Positions 1-8,986 are shown, counted from the first letter of the stretch. The stretch is DNA of 52,960 nucleotides from Flavobacterium sp. (GCF_028689845.1 NZ_JAQVCH010000010.1:1-52960); one strand, 5' to 3'. A program made the numbers and translations. Notes: generated by a model not told the origin, from the sequence alone.

Positions 1-174
1 GAGCAATTGAGATTTTTTTGATGCCTGATTTTGAAAATTGACAAAAAAATAAAATCAAACAACTGATTTTCAGTTAAATAAAAAACAAAAAAGTTCGATT
101 TTAATTTTTATCGGACATTAATGATTGTAAAACTATCTTTCAAAAATCAAACCATTCTTTATTGATAAAAGATT

Positions 175-182
175 TATATTTG
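175..182 (+). promoter_or_regulatory. -7 promoter box for dapD
   Basis: TATATTTG matches the Bacteroidetes -7 consensus TAnnTTTG exactly and lies 18 bases upstream of the chosen dapD ATG at 201. No clear TTTG -33 element is seen at the usual distance. The rest of the leader (1-174) is AT-rich and holds only a weak hairpin (AACTGA/TCAGTT, 61-75). Confidence 0.45.
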
Positions 183-200
183 TTACAAAATTTAAAAATC

Positions 201-1016
201 ATGAATGACATTCAACTAATCATTGAAAAAGCTTGGGAAAATCGAACTTTACTTCAAGAAGAAAATACAATATCAACAATTAGAAAAGTGATTGATTTAT
301 TAGATAACGGAAAACTTCGCGTTGCAGAACCAACAGAAAATGGTTGGCACGTGAACGAATGGGTCAAAAAAGCGGTTGTCATGTATTTCCCAATTCAAAA
401 AATGGAAACATGGGAAACGGGCATTTTTGAATACCATGACAAAATGGAATTAAAGCGAAACTATGCCGAAAAAGGCGTACGTGTAGTTCCTCCTGCCGTT
501 GCTCGTTATGGAGCCTATATTTCAAAAGGGGTAATTATGATGCCGAGTTACATCAATATCGGAGCGTATGTTGATGAAGGAACTATGGTTGATACTTGGG
601 CTACTGTGGGAAGCTGTGCTCAAATTGGAAAAAACGTTCATTTGAGTGGCGGCGTTGGTATTGGCGGCGTGTTAGAACCTTTACAAGCTGCCCCAGTCAT
701 TATAGAAGACGGTGCGTTTATTGGTTCGCGTTGTATTGTAGTAGAGGGAGTTCGCGTAGAAAAAGAGGCCGTTTTGGGTGCCAATGTCGTGTTGACTGGC
801 TCCACAAAAATCATTGATGTTACTGGCGACGAACCTGTTGAATATAAAGGAGTTGTTCCGGCTCGTTGCGTGGTGATTCCGGGTAGTTATACTAAAAAAT
901 TTCCTGCTGGCGAATTTCAAGTACCTTGTGCTTTAATTATCGGAAAACGAAAACCATCAACCGATTTAAAAACAAGTTTGAATGATGCCTTACGGGAATA
1001 TAACGTAGCAGTTTAA
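201..1016 (+). CDS. dapD: 2,3,4,5-tetrahydropyridine-2,6-dicarboxylate N-succinyltransferase (DapD)
   Basis: DapD transfers succinyl from succinyl-CoA to tetrahydrodipicolinate in the cytoplasmic diaminopimelate/lysine pathway. The 271-residue protein is close to the E. coli length (274). The middle carries left-handed beta-helix hexapeptide repeats (around IGAYVDEGTMVD, VGSCAQIGKNVHLSGGVGIGG and IEDGAFIGSRCIVVEGV), followed by the conserved C-terminal part with VVIPGSYTKKFPAGEF. An in-frame ATG at 162 would add 13 residues. I prefer the ATG at 201 because the protein then begins like known DapD and the start lies a normal distance behind the TATATTTG box. The next gene starts 30 bases downstream on the same strand but is functionally unrelated. 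Confidence 0.96.
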   Translation: MNDIQLIIEKAWENRTLLQEENTISTIRKVIDLLDNGKLRVAEPTENGWHVNEWVKKAVVMYFPIQKMETWETGIFEYHDKMELKRNYAEKGVRVVPPAVARYGAYISKGVIMMPSYINIGAYVDEGTMVDTWATVGSCAQIGKNVHLSGGVGIGGVLEPLQAAPVIIEDGAFIGSRCIVVEGVRVEKEAVLGANVVLTGSTKIIDVTGDEPVEYKGVVPARCVVIPGSYTKKFPAGEFQVPCALIIGKRKPSTDLKTSLNDALREYNVAV

Positions 1017-1046
1017 ACAATTTTACTCATTTTAAATTAAGTCCTG

Positions 1047-2906
1047 TTGTATAAAAATTTAGTTGCCCTATTAATTAAACGATTGTTAATCGTCATTTTA
1101 TTCTATCAAATTTGTCGTCTATTATTTTATTTTTATAATAAAGATGCATTTACTAATGTAGATAGTGCTATTTTTTTTGGTGGATTACAATTTGATTTAT
1201 CAGCAATTGGGTATATTAATTTGGTTTTTATTTTAGCTCATTTAATTCCTGGGCAATTTAAATATAAACCTGGTTATCAAAAAGGATTGAAAATTGCTTT
1301 TTTTAGTGCAAACCTACTATTCATAGCCACTAATTTAGTCGATTTTGAATATTTTAAATTCACAGGTAGACGCAGTAGTTTTGGTTTGATTACGGCGAGT
1401 GGAATGGAAAATGAAATAGGTGGACTTATACTTTCATTTGTAATGGAATTTTGGTATTTGCCTGTTTTGTTACTTTTTCTAGGTTTTGTTTTTTGGAAAG
1501 GAATTGGAAATTTAAAAAAAGGAGCCCCTTCTGCATCAAAACGACAACTCCTAAAAGAATCGGTGGTCTTAATTTTTGCTTTAGCAGTTGGTTTATTAAT
1601 GGGAAGAGGTGGCTTTCAAAAAAAACCAATCCGTATTGTAGATGCTGTGAGTTATAGTGGTATTGGAAATGCTGCTTTAATTTTAAATACGCCTTTTTCA
1701 ATTTTAAAAACCATTGGCAAGAAGGAAACCTTAGAAAACCCGAAATTTTATGAGGAAGAAACGTTAAACGCTATTTTTAGTCCTATCTATGAAACCCATC
1801 CAAAAGATTCGATAAGCAAAAAAAATGTGGTTATTTTTATTTTAGAAAGTTTTGGCGATGAAAATATCGGAATTGGGTTTACTCCTTTTTTAGATTCATT
1901 GATTCAAAAATCCTATTACTTTAAAAATGGTTTTGCAAATGGTAAATTGTCGATAGATGCGGTACCCTCGAGCTTGTCGAGTATACCGAGTTTGATGAAC
2001 AATTCGCTCATCACGTCCAGTTATTCGTTAAATGAAATTTATGGTTTACCGAAGATTTTAAAAGATAACGCCTATACTACTTCTTTTTTTCACGGAGCTT
2101 TTAACGGAAGTCAGAATTTTGATCAATATTGTAAAGTGGCAGGTTTTGACGCGTATTATGGTAAAAACGAATATGATGGCCCACCTTCTTTTGATGGAAA
2201 ATGGGGTGTTTTTGACGAAGATTTTCTTCAGTATTTCAACACAAAAATAAGCAGCTTTCAACAACCTTTTTTCGCGTCATTATTTACAATTTCCTCCCAT
2301 AATCCGTATACAGTTCCAGAAAAATACAAAGGAAAATTCCCAAAAGGAAAAACAAAAATTTTAGAAAGTATTGCCTATACGGATTTTGCATTAAAGCAAT
2401 TTTTTGAATCGGCTAAAAAAGAAGAATGGTACAAAAACACACTTTTTGTATTTACGGCAGACCATACTTCGTCTGAACCAACTTTAGCAAAACACAAAAC
2501 AAATGTGGGCAAATTTAGAATTCCAATTGTATTTTTTGACCCATCTAATTCTGATTTGATAGGTGTTTCTGATAAAAATTTCCAACAAATCGATATCATG
2601 CCTAGCGTGATTGATTATTTACAAATCAAAACGAAAATGGTGACCTACGGAAAGTCATTTTTGTCTGATAAAAATTTTGTAGTTTATTTTTTAGATAATG
2701 TTTACCACTATATTGAAGGGGATTATTACCTTGCTTTTGATGGCAAAAAAGCAATTGGTTTATATAATTTTAAAACGGATGAATTGCTTAAAAACAACTT
2801 ATTAAAATTACAACCTGAAAAAGTAGCCGAAATGGAAAAATTCATTAAAGCCTATATCCAATCGTTTAACGTAAGGGTGATAGAGAATAAATTAACGGCT
2901 AATTAA
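1047..2906 (+). CDS. LtaS-like membrane sulfatase-fold transferase
   Basis: This 619-residue inner-membrane protein has about five hydrophobic helices in its first ~190 residues, then an alkaline phosphatase/sulfatase-fold domain, as in lipoteichoic-acid synthase and phosphoglycerol transferase proteins. Visible active-site features are the metal-binding Glu in NVVIFILESF (E267), a likely nucleophile S302 in GKLSIDAVPSS (Thr in classical LtaS), SSHNPY, and ADHTSSEP with D472/H473. Gram-negative members move phosphoglycerol or phosphoethanolamine groups onto glycans or lipid A; the substrate here is unknown. The start is a TTG, since no in-frame ATG precedes the first membrane helix. Its 3' end overlaps the convergent glycosyltransferase gene by four bases. 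The surface-glycan block next door fits an envelope-modifying role, but that is inference. Confidence 0.85.
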   Translation: MYKNLVALLIKRLLIVILFYQICRLLFYFYNKDAFTNVDSAIFFGGLQFDLSAIGYINLVFILAHLIPGQFKYKPGYQKGLKIAFFSANLLFIATNLVDFEYFKFTGRRSSFGLITASGMENEIGGLILSFVMEFWYLPVLLLFLGFVFWKGIGNLKKGAPSASKRQLLKESVVLIFALAVGLLMGRGGFQKKPIRIVDAVSYSGIGNAALILNTPFSILKTIGKKETLENPKFYEEETLNAIFSPIYETHPKDSISKKNVVIFILESFGDENIGIGFTPFLDSLIQKSYYFKNGFANGKLSIDAVPSSLSSIPSLMNNSLITSSYSLNEIYGLPKILKDNAYTTSFFHGAFNGSQNFDQYCKVAGFDAYYGKNEYDGPPSFDGKWGVFDEDFLQYFNTKISSFQQPFFASLFTISSHNPYTVPEKYKGKFPKGKTKILESIAYTDFALKQFFESAKKEEWYKNTLFVFTADHTSSEPTLAKHKTNVGKFRIPIVFFDPSNSDLIGVSDKNFQQIDIMPSVIDYLQIKTKMVTYGKSFLSDKNFVVYFLDNVYHYIEGDYYLAFDGKKAIGLYNFKTDELLKNNLLKLQPEKVAEMEKFIKAYIQSFNVRVIENKLTAN

Positions 2907-3655
2907 TTTTTATTTAGTCGTTGTAACTTGAGTAATTTGGCATATTTCATATACGAAAAAAAAGCTTGAATACTGGCAATGGTAAAGCCATCTAACCCGT
3001 TGAAAATTCCCTTTTTAAAGAAATAACATCTAATAAAAGCGACCGTTCCGTTTAGTACAGGTTTTAAGCTGTTTATTCGAATGCCTTGGTCAAAAAGTTG
3101 TTGAGCATGCCAAGTAGAATATTGGTTTTTTTTGGCTATAATTTGGTCGAGTGAGCTCCAACCATAATGTAAAATATGAACGGCAACTTTCTTTTCATTC
3201 TTGGTTAAAATTTTCTGATGAACTAAATCATCCGACGGACGAGCCGTTTCTTTATTAAAAAAACGCACTTTACTATCGGGATACCAACCTGAAAAATCAA
3301 TTAATTCATCGGCTAAGAAATTTTTCACACGAAAAGAAAACGCATCAAAACCCCCTTTTAAATAGTTATTTTCTAAAATAAATTTCTTGGCATCTTTGTC
3401 TAAAAATTCATCTGCATCGAGATTCAATATCCAATTATTTTTACAAAAAGGCAATCCATGCGAACGTTGTGGTCCATCACCTAAAAATTTTTGAAGGATC
3501 ACTTTAGCTCCTTTGCTTATGGCAATTTCTGCCGTTTTATCCGTACTATTGGAATCGATTACAATCACTTCATCACAGACTTCAAAAAGACCATCCAAAC
3601 ATTTTCCAATGTTTTTTTCTTCATTAAATGTTATTACTAAACCACTAATAGCCAT
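2903..3655 (-). CDS. GT2 glycosyltransferase, WaaE/KdtX-like
   Basis: A 250-residue GT-A fold family 2 glycosyltransferase. The N-terminus reads LVITFNEEKNIGKCL, followed by the nucleotide-binding VIDSNSTDKTAEIA and the metal-binding DxD in NLDADEFLD. The overall pattern, including SGWYPDSKVRFFNKE and a C-terminal hydrophobic/amphipathic part, resembles the WaaE/KdtX group that adds a sugar to the lipopolysaccharide inner core. It probably acts at the cytoplasmic face of the inner membrane on a lipid A-core acceptor. It is transcribed divergently from the GT9 gene at 3750, with a TACTTTTG promoter box upstream. The sugar transferred cannot be told from the sequence. Confidence 0.88.
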   Translation of the reverse strand: MAISGLVITFNEEKNIGKCLDGLFEVCDEVIVIDSNSTDKTAEIAISKGAKVILQKFLGDGPQRSHGLPFCKNNWILNLDADEFLDKDAKKFILENNYLKGGFDAFSFRVKNFLADELIDFSGWYPDSKVRFFNKETARPSDDLVHQKILTKNEKKVAVHILHYGWSSLDQIIAKKNQYSTWHAQQLFDQGIRINSLKPVLNGTVAFIRCYFFKKGIFNGLDGFTIASIQAFFSYMKYAKLLKLQRLNKN

Positions 3656-3672
3656 ATTGAAACAAATTTTGA

Positions 3673-3701
3673 CAAAAGTAACTAAATTATTTTGTTCTCA
3701 A
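3673..3701 (-). promoter_or_regulatory. Promoter of the WaaE-like gene
   Basis: On the minus strand a TTG (3699-3701) is followed after 18 bases by TACTTTTG (3673-3680), an exact TAnnTTTG -7 box at Bacteroidetes spacing. The coding start is 17 bases further downstream at 3655. Confidence 0.55.
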
Positions 3702-3749
3702 GTCTTCAAAATCTTTAGTAGTTATGTATTTTAGCACCAAATAATAGAA

Positions 3750-4811
3750 ATGAAAATTTTAATCATCCAGCAAAAACGAATTGGCGATGTCTTGACCTCA
3801 ACCATTTTAGCCAATAACCTAAAAGAAAAATTTCCAGATGCCGAAATTGACTATATGTGTTATGCCAATTGTGTGGATGTTTTAAAAAACAATCCTTCCA
3901 TTTCAAATATCATTGTTTTAGAAGAAAAAGTTAGAAAAAATTACCTTTCATTTTTTAAATTTATTTTTAAAATTAGAGCTAAAAAATATGAGGTAGTCAT
4001 TGATGCTTACAGCAAACTAGAAACCAACTTAATTACCTTATTTTCTGGTGCAAAATATAAAATCTCTTATAAAAAAGGCTATTCCGCTATTTTTTACAAT
4101 TACAATATTGAACGCTTACAAAACGGAACACAATCTGAAATAGGCTTAGCAATTATTAATCGTTTACGTTTATTACAGCCACTTATTAAAGAAGAAATTA
4201 CGAATTACAAACCTGTTATCTTCCTAACTGATAAAGAAAAAAACGCAGCTCAAAAACTGATAACCTCATTTCCTTTAAAATTGGACAAACCCACTTTTAT
4301 GATTGGTATTTTAGGAAGCGAATGGTATAAAACATATCCGTATGCAAAAATGGCCGAACTGCTAGACTATACGGTACAAACTACGGATGCTAACTTACTT
4401 TTTAATTATATTCCGAAACAAAAAGAAGAAGCTCAAAAAATAGTAGATTTATGTAAACCAGAAACGAAAAATCGAATTTACTTTGATCTATATGCGACTG
4501 ATTTACGTTCCTTTTTAGGTTTATTATCACAATGTGATGCTTTGATTGGCAACGAAGGTGGCAGTGTGAATATGGCAAAAGCATTATTTATTCCAACTTT
4601 TTCATTGTTTTCTCCATCTGTAGACAAAGAAACATGGCAAATATTTGAAGATGAAAAAAACATCTCCATTCACTTAAAAGATTTGAAACCAGAAATATAT
4701 GAGGAACACGATGATAAGTTCATCAAAGAACACACTTTTAAATATTTTGACGAATATCCGATTGATCTAATTAAAGAAAAATTAAATGCCTTTTTTGTAC
4801 TTATTCGCTAA
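3750..4811 (+). CDS. GT9 heptosyltransferase-like glycosyltransferase
   Basis: A 353-residue GT-B fold family 9 glycosyltransferase, the family of the ADP-heptose:LPS heptosyltransferases. It begins MKILIIQQKRIGDVL, the family's N-terminal motif (KIL, then GDVL), followed by PDAEIDYM. The C-terminal donor-binding signature is present as GNEGGSVNMAKALFIPTFSLFSPS. It is likely to act on LPS core in the cytoplasm. It is divergent from the WaaE-like gene and convergent with the GT2 gene at 4801, with which it overlaps by 11 bases at the 3' ends, as expected in a compact glycan locus. A heptose donor is assumed from the family only. Confidence 0.88.
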   Translation: MKILIIQQKRIGDVLTSTILANNLKEKFPDAEIDYMCYANCVDVLKNNPSISNIIVLEEKVRKNYLSFFKFIFKIRAKKYEVVIDAYSKLETNLITLFSGAKYKISYKKGYSAIFYNYNIERLQNGTQSEIGLAIINRLRLLQPLIKEEITNYKPVIFLTDKEKNAAQKLITSFPLKLDKPTFMIGILGSEWYKTYPYAKMAELLDYTVQTTDANLLFNYIPKQKEEAQKIVDLCKPETKNRIYFDLYATDLRSFLGLLSQCDALIGNEGGSVNMAKALFIPTFSLFSPSVDKETWQIFEDEKNISIHLKDLKPEIYEEHDDKFIKEHTFKYFDEYPIDLIKEKLNAFFVLIR

Positions 4812-5625
4812 GGTATTGCGAAATTCCTTTTTCGATTGTCGTGATTTTATGCTTTTTATTGTAATCTCGAATCGCATTATTTTTTTCCCACGTTTCAGTC
4901 GTTGCATACCCTCTTTTGTGGTCTAAATGCAAACAAATAGCGGCATAACGAATTTGCTTCGACAAGAGGCCAAGGTTAAAAAGGCGTTCCCCTACTTCCC
5001 TATCCAATCCTCCATATTGCATTTCTTCGTTAAAGCCATTCACAGCAAGTAAATCTTTCTTATAACAAGAAGTATTATGTCCGTTAAACGTTTTTTTGGT
5101 TGGCGTAATCCAATTCATAAAACTTGCAAAAATTCGATTGTGTGTAAGTTTTGTTAGTTTAAAACTCTTTTTTACACCATTTTTAGAAAGCCATGAAATA
5201 GAAAAACACTTTTGTTGCTCGATATCCGTAGTCGTGATTTTTTTGGAAGTTTCCATCGGCAATTTAAAATAACCGCCTGATAAAAAATAACCTTCTTCTT
5301 TGTATTTTAAATGCTGAGAAATAAAGTCTTTTCTCGGAATACAATCGCCATCAGTAAAGAGTAAATAATCTGATTTTGTTTGCAAAATGGCTTTGTTTAA
5401 AATTTTACATTTTTGAAAACCATCATCTTCTTGCCAAATATGCTGAATGGGAAAATTAAATTTTGATTGAAATTCGGCTACTACTTTTTGTGTTGCTTCG
5501 GTAGAACCATCATCTGCAATCACGACCTCAAAATCAGTTTCCGATTGCACGCTAAAACCAACTAAGACTTTACGCAACCATTCTTCTGCTTTATATGTGG
5601 TTATGATTATCGAAACTTTCATCAA
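4801..5625 (-). CDS. GT2 glycosyltransferase with C-terminal galactosyltransferase-like region
   Basis: A 274-residue GT-A glycosyltransferase. It shows VSIIITTYKAEEWL at the N-terminus, VVIADDGSTEATQKVV, the DxD equivalent in LLFTDGDCIPRKDF, and FNGHNTSCYKKDLLAVNGFNEE with GGLDREVGERL, typical of the second conserved region in chondroitin-polymerase-like GT2 proteins. It is the last gene of a four-gene minus-strand operon (GT4, GT2, kinase, this gene), 40 bases after the kinase gene. It is a close structural match to the GT2 at 6454 (same IWQEDDGF and KCKILNKAI-type motifs), so the two are probably paralogues adding successive sugars. Start codons are possible at 5625 and 5622. Confidence 0.87.
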   Translation of the reverse strand: MMKVSIIITTYKAEEWLRKVLVGFSVQSETDFEVVIADDGSTEATQKVVAEFQSKFNFPIQHIWQEDDGFQKCKILNKAILQTKSDYLLFTDGDCIPRKDFISQHLKYKEEGYFLSGGYFKLPMETSKKITTTDIEQQKCFSISWLSKNGVKKSFKLTKLTHNRIFASFMNWITPTKKTFNGHNTSCYKKDLLAVNGFNEEMQYGGLDREVGERLFNLGLLSKQIRYAAICLHLDHKRGYATTETWEKNNAIRDYNKKHKITTIEKGISQYLSE

Positions 5626-5665
5626 TGTTCTAAAAAACGGAAATTTAGTTGTTTTTTCAGAATTT

Positions 5666-6427
5666 CTATTTCCTAAACAAGAATTTCTTTTTTAATCTTT
5701 TTTTACGATAGAATTTAAATTGAAAATCAGCGGTGAATTTCCATAAGGTTTCAAAAATTAGTTCTTCCGATTCATTTGAAACTTTAGCATATTCATTACT
5801 CATCGTAGCCACCATTTCTTTATGTGGCGTGAGGCGAGAAAGGTTTTTCATCCGTAAATTAAAATCCATATTATCATGGAATTCCATACGATTTAAATCA
5901 ACTAAAAAGAAATCATAATCGCCATGTAGGTTTTTTTTAATTAACGTATTTCCAGGCGAATGGTCTTTAAATTCAATTCCTTTTTGATGTAATAAATACG
6001 AAAATCGGGTAAATTGTCTCAAAATTTTATCGCGTTCCGGATAATCGGGTATTTCTACCAATTCGCGAAAGGTCAAATCGGCTAGTAAATGTTCACTTGC
6101 ATAATAACTATCGGTTAAGCCAATCCAATCAAAATTTTCGGAAAACGCATAAGGTTGTGGCGTTCCAATTCTATTTTCAAGTAAATAAGCAGCAAATTCA
6201 AACGAACGTTTGGCTTTTGATTTTCTAAAATACCGATAAACAATTTTATTGATGAAGTTGGGTTCTTTAAACGATTTGATGTTGATTGTTTTTCCTTCTA
6301 ATGGAAAAAGTTTAATCGTATTTCGTTTGCCTTTGATAAAAATTTCGCCAGAAGAATTGAAATTTTTAAAAAGCAATTCAATATTGTTTTTTAGTTTTTG
6401 AAAAGTTGGATGAATTACTAAATTCAT
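5666..6427 (-). CDS. Kdo/LPS core kinase-like protein (KdkA/WaaP type)
   Basis: A 253-residue protein of the lipopolysaccharide kinase (Kdo/WaaP) family, a eukaryotic-kinase-like fold that phosphorylates inner-core Kdo or heptose. The ATP-binding Lys lies in INIKSFKEPN (about residues 48-54). The catalytic loop is KDHSPGN with D155 and N160, and the metal-binding Asp is in FLVDLNR (D177). The Lys/Arg-rich C-terminus may hold the protein at the membrane. It sits between two GT2 genes in one operon (26 bases after the preceding gene, 40 before the next), which supports a role in decorating the LPS core. Core phosphates normally bind divalent cations and stabilise the outer membrane. The exact sugar phosphorylated is inferred. 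Confidence 0.82.
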   Translation of the reverse strand: MNLVIHPTFQKLKNNIELLFKNFNSSGEIFIKGKRNTIKLFPLEGKTINIKSFKEPNFINKIVYRYFRKSKAKRSFEFAAYLLENRIGTPQPYAFSENFDWIGLTDSYYASEHLLADLTFRELVEIPDYPERDKILRQFTRFSYLLHQKGIEFKDHSPGNTLIKKNLHGDYDFFLVDLNRMEFHDNMDFNLRMKNLSRLTPHKEMVATMSNEYAKVSNESEELIFETLWKFTADFQFKFYRKKRLKKKFLFRK

Positions 6428-6453
6428 TTTTTTTTTAGCAAAGTTACTTTAAT

Positions 6454-7239
6454 TTATAAATATTGGCTTACTCCATGTTCACATTTCACCATTTTTTGGT
6501 TTGCAGCATCTTCTTCCATAGCTGTATTTTTAGCTACATTTTCTTTCGATTTGATGTGGTGCCAAATATGAAAAACAATTCCTGCATAACGAAGACGTTT
6601 TGCTTTAACACCCAAATTTCCTAATCGAACCGCTAAGTCACTATCTTCTTTTCCCCAACCTTCAAAATCTTCGTTATAGCCATTTATTGCGATAAAATCT
6701 GCTCGCCAATACGACACATTGCAACCTCTAAATTTTTTAGAAATCCCTTCATGAGCTTTATATAAATTAGAAAAAAACGGAATGTGTAAGGTTCTGGTTT
6801 TATTTTTAATTTGTTTTGAAAAATAGTTGAACTGAATAATTTTTTTGGTCAAAACTTGATTGACAAATCCTTCTTTAATATTTACTCGAGAACCATATAA
6901 ATAAGTATTTTGCTGTTTATGAGCAAGATGGTCACTTACAAAATGACGATGTAAAATGCAATCGCCATCAACTTGAATAATATAATCTGCTATTGAGCCT
7001 GCGATGGCTTTATTTAAAATTTTTGATTTTCGAAAACCGTTGTCTTCTTGCCAAAAATGCTTTACTGGTCTATTTATTTTTTTCGAAAAAGCAGCAATGC
7101 ATTCTTTTGTTTCTGTCTTTGAGCCATCATCTGCTATTAAAATCTCATCTGGTAATTGGGTTTGCTGCAAAACACTTTCCAAAACAAGTTCTAAGGCTTC
7201 GACCCAATTGTACGTTGATATCAATAAAGCTGTTTTCAT
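6454..7239 (-). CDS. GT2 glycosyltransferase
   Basis: A 261-residue family 2 glycosyltransferase. Motifs are ALLISTYNWVEALELVL at the N-terminus, ILIADDGSKTETKE, the DxD equivalent in IIQVDGDCILH, and RGCNVSYWRADFIAINGYNE followed by GWGKEDSDLAVRL. The last is the ED-containing motif of processive-type and capsule-type GT2 enzymes. The gene starts directly after the GT4 stop codon (no intergenic base), so the two are almost certainly co-transcribed and perhaps translationally coupled. It resembles the GT2 at 4801 throughout, which points to duplication within the locus. Donor and acceptor sugars are unknown. Confidence 0.88.
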   Translation of the reverse strand: MKTALLISTYNWVEALELVLESVLQQTQLPDEILIADDGSKTETKECIAAFSKKINRPVKHFWQEDNGFRKSKILNKAIAGSIADYIIQVDGDCILHRHFVSDHLAHKQQNTYLYGSRVNIKEGFVNQVLTKKIIQFNYFSKQIKNKTRTLHIPFFSNLYKAHEGISKKFRGCNVSYWRADFIAINGYNEDFEGWGKEDSDLAVRLGNLGVKAKRLRYAGIVFHIWHHIKSKENVAKNTAMEEDAANQKMVKCEHGVSQYL

Positions 7240-8346
7240 TTACGATTGAATTAGTTGTTCGTATAGTGTTTTGGTTTGATTTGCAATGACATTTGAATTA
7301 AATTCTTTTTGGATTAACTCCCGAGCATTTTGACTACATTTTTGATGTAATAATTCGTTATCTAGCATTTCAATTACATGTGTTGCCAAAAGGTTAGCCT
7401 CTTTCACGGGTGCAAACAACCCGTTTTCGCCTGGTTTAATTACTTCTGGAACTACACCAACTTGTGTAGAAACTACTGGAACGCCCATTAACATGGCTTC
7501 TAAAACAGAAGTTGGCCCGCCTTCACGCTCAGATGTCATTAAAAAAACATCAAATTGTGGAACCACCGAGGAAGCTTTTTCAATTTTATTCAAAAAAAGT
7601 ATATTCTTTTCTACCTTTTTTGTTTTAATCAATTCCATTAAATCTGGTGTGAGTTTTGAAAATTCACCAATTTGAACAAATAAAATATCTTTTCTATCGA
7701 ATTGATTTAAAATTACCGAAACCGTTTCAATAAAGGTAGTTAAATCTTTTGCTTTGGCATGATTTCCGATATTTCCAACAAGTTTAATTTCTGCTGGGAT
7801 AGAAAATTTTTCTCTGATTGAAAAGGTTGGTAATTCCTTTTGAATAGTCAATGAAACACAATCATGGATAACCGTCGTTTTTAATTTATTTTTAGAGGAA
7901 AGTATAGCACCTAAATCGCGTTGTACTGATTTTGACACACAAATAATCGAATTTAATCCACTGTAATTGTATTTTATTTTACTTAAAAAACTGCTACTTG
8001 TGCCCATTCCTTTTTTAGAAAAAACAGCTTTGGTTTTCAATCCAAAAAGTATGTCAGAAATTGTAAAAACGGTCAACGAATCACTGGTATGCAAATGAAT
8101 TAGATCTGGCTTAATCTTTAGCACAACTTCTTTGAGGTAGCGATAATTCACCGCTAAATTTAATTTATGTTTTTTAGCAACAATAAACGGAATTTCAAGA
8201 CGGGCACATTCAGCTTGTAAAACCGAATCTGACACCCCAAAGACACTATTTTCAACGCCTTTTTGTTGAAGTTCTGGAAACAAGTAAACCATTTGTTGCT
8301 CATTTCCTCCCCAACCTTTTGCACCTGAAATATGTAGTATTTTCAT
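7240..8346 (-). CDS. GT4 glycosyltransferase
   Basis: A 368-residue GT-B fold family 4 glycosyltransferase. The N-terminal domain starts MKILHISGAKGWGGNEQQM with the glycine-rich acceptor-side loop, and HLHTSDS follows. The C-terminal nucleotide-sugar domain carries LVGNIGNHAKAKDL and the E-x7-E motif region in TSEREGGPTSVLEAMLMGVPVV. It is the first gene of the four-gene minus-strand operon and shares a short divergent promoter region with the Sua5-type gene at 8394. With the neighbouring GT2 genes and the kinase it probably builds the LPS core or a surface glycan. Confidence 0.9.
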   Translation of the reverse strand: MKILHISGAKGWGGNEQQMVYLFPELQQKGVENSVFGVSDSVLQAECARLEIPFIVAKKHKLNLAVNYRYLKEVVLKIKPDLIHLHTSDSLTVFTISDILFGLKTKAVFSKKGMGTSSSFLSKIKYNYSGLNSIICVSKSVQRDLGAILSSKNKLKTTVIHDCVSLTIQKELPTFSIREKFSIPAEIKLVGNIGNHAKAKDLTTFIETVSVILNQFDRKDILFVQIGEFSKLTPDLMELIKTKKVEKNILFLNKIEKASSVVPQFDVFLMTSEREGGPTSVLEAMLMGVPVVSTQVGVVPEVIKPGENGLFAPVKEANLLATHVIEMLDNELLHQKCSQNARELIQKEFNSNVIANQTKTLYEQLIQS

Positions 8347-8366
8347 CTTTTTTATTCGTTACTTTG

Positions 8367-8374
8367 CAAATATA
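8367..8374 (-). promoter_or_regulatory. -7 box of the GT4 operon
   Basis: On the minus strand TATATTTG matches TAnnTTTG exactly and ends about 20 bases before the GT4 start codon. On the plus strand the adjoining sequence TTACTTTG (8359-8366) is a near-match for the divergent Sua5-type gene, so the two -7 elements lie back to back around TTTGCAAA. No good -33 element was seen. Confidence 0.4.
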
Positions 8375-8393
8375 AGTTGAATTTAAAAAAGAA

Positions 8394-8963
8394 ATGGACG
8401 AAATAAACCAAGAAATCCACCAAGCCTTTCAAGTTATTCAAAATGGTGGTATCATTCTGTATCCAACGGATACCGTTTGGGGAATTGGATGCGATGCTTC
8501 CAATGAAGAAGCGGTTAAGAAAATTTACGCCCTAAAAAAGCGGGAAGAATCTAAAAGTATGATTGTCTTACTTAACGGAGAAAAAATGATGTATTCTATC
8601 TTTAAAGATATACCCGAAGTCGCTTGGCAATTGATTGATTTTGCTGAAAAACCGACTACTTTAATTTTAGACAAACCCCGAAATGTGGCAAAAAACATCA
8701 TCGCGGAGGATAACACGTTGGCCATTCGAATAGTCAAAGAACCGTTTTGTTTCAAATTAATGGAACGCATGAAAAGGCCTTTAGTTTCCACTTCGGCCAA
8801 TATTTCTGGAGCTATTACCCCAAAATCATTTAAAGAAATTAGTCCAGAAATTATTAAAGGTGTAGACTATGTTGTAAATTTGCACCGCGAAAAAATTTGT
8901 AAAAATCCATCAACAATTATTAAATTGGGGTTGGATAGTAAGGTTCAAATTATTCGGAAATAA
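8394..8963 (+). CDS. L-threonylcarbamoyladenylate synthase, Sua5/YciO/YrdC family
   Basis: A 189-residue single-domain Sua5/YrdC/YciO protein, matching YrdC rather than the longer Sua5. It probably makes threonylcarbamoyl-AMP from threonine, bicarbonate and ATP for the universal t6A37 tRNA modification. Visible family motifs are GGIILYPTDTVWGIGCDA near the N-terminus, the KxR-type substrate-binding KKREESKSMIVLL, and RPLVSTSANISGAITP. The start is the ATG at 8394, right behind the compact divergent promoter. YciO-type paralogues of unclear function share the fold, so the specific reaction is likely but not certain. Confidence 0.88.
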   Translation: MDEINQEIHQAFQVIQNGGIILYPTDTVWGIGCDASNEEAVKKIYALKKREESKSMIVLLNGEKMMYSIFKDIPEVAWQLIDFAEKPTTLILDKPRNVAKNIIAEDNTLAIRIVKEPFCFKLMERMKRPLVSTSANISGAITPKSFKEISPEIIKGVDYVVNLHREKICKNPSTIIKLGLDSKVQIIRK

Positions 8964-8986
8964 AATAACCGCAACTAAATTTATCA

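Noticed and set aside
162..200. Upstream in-frame ATG as dapD start
   Set aside because: It would start ahead of the -7 box (175-182) and add 13 residues not expected in the family.
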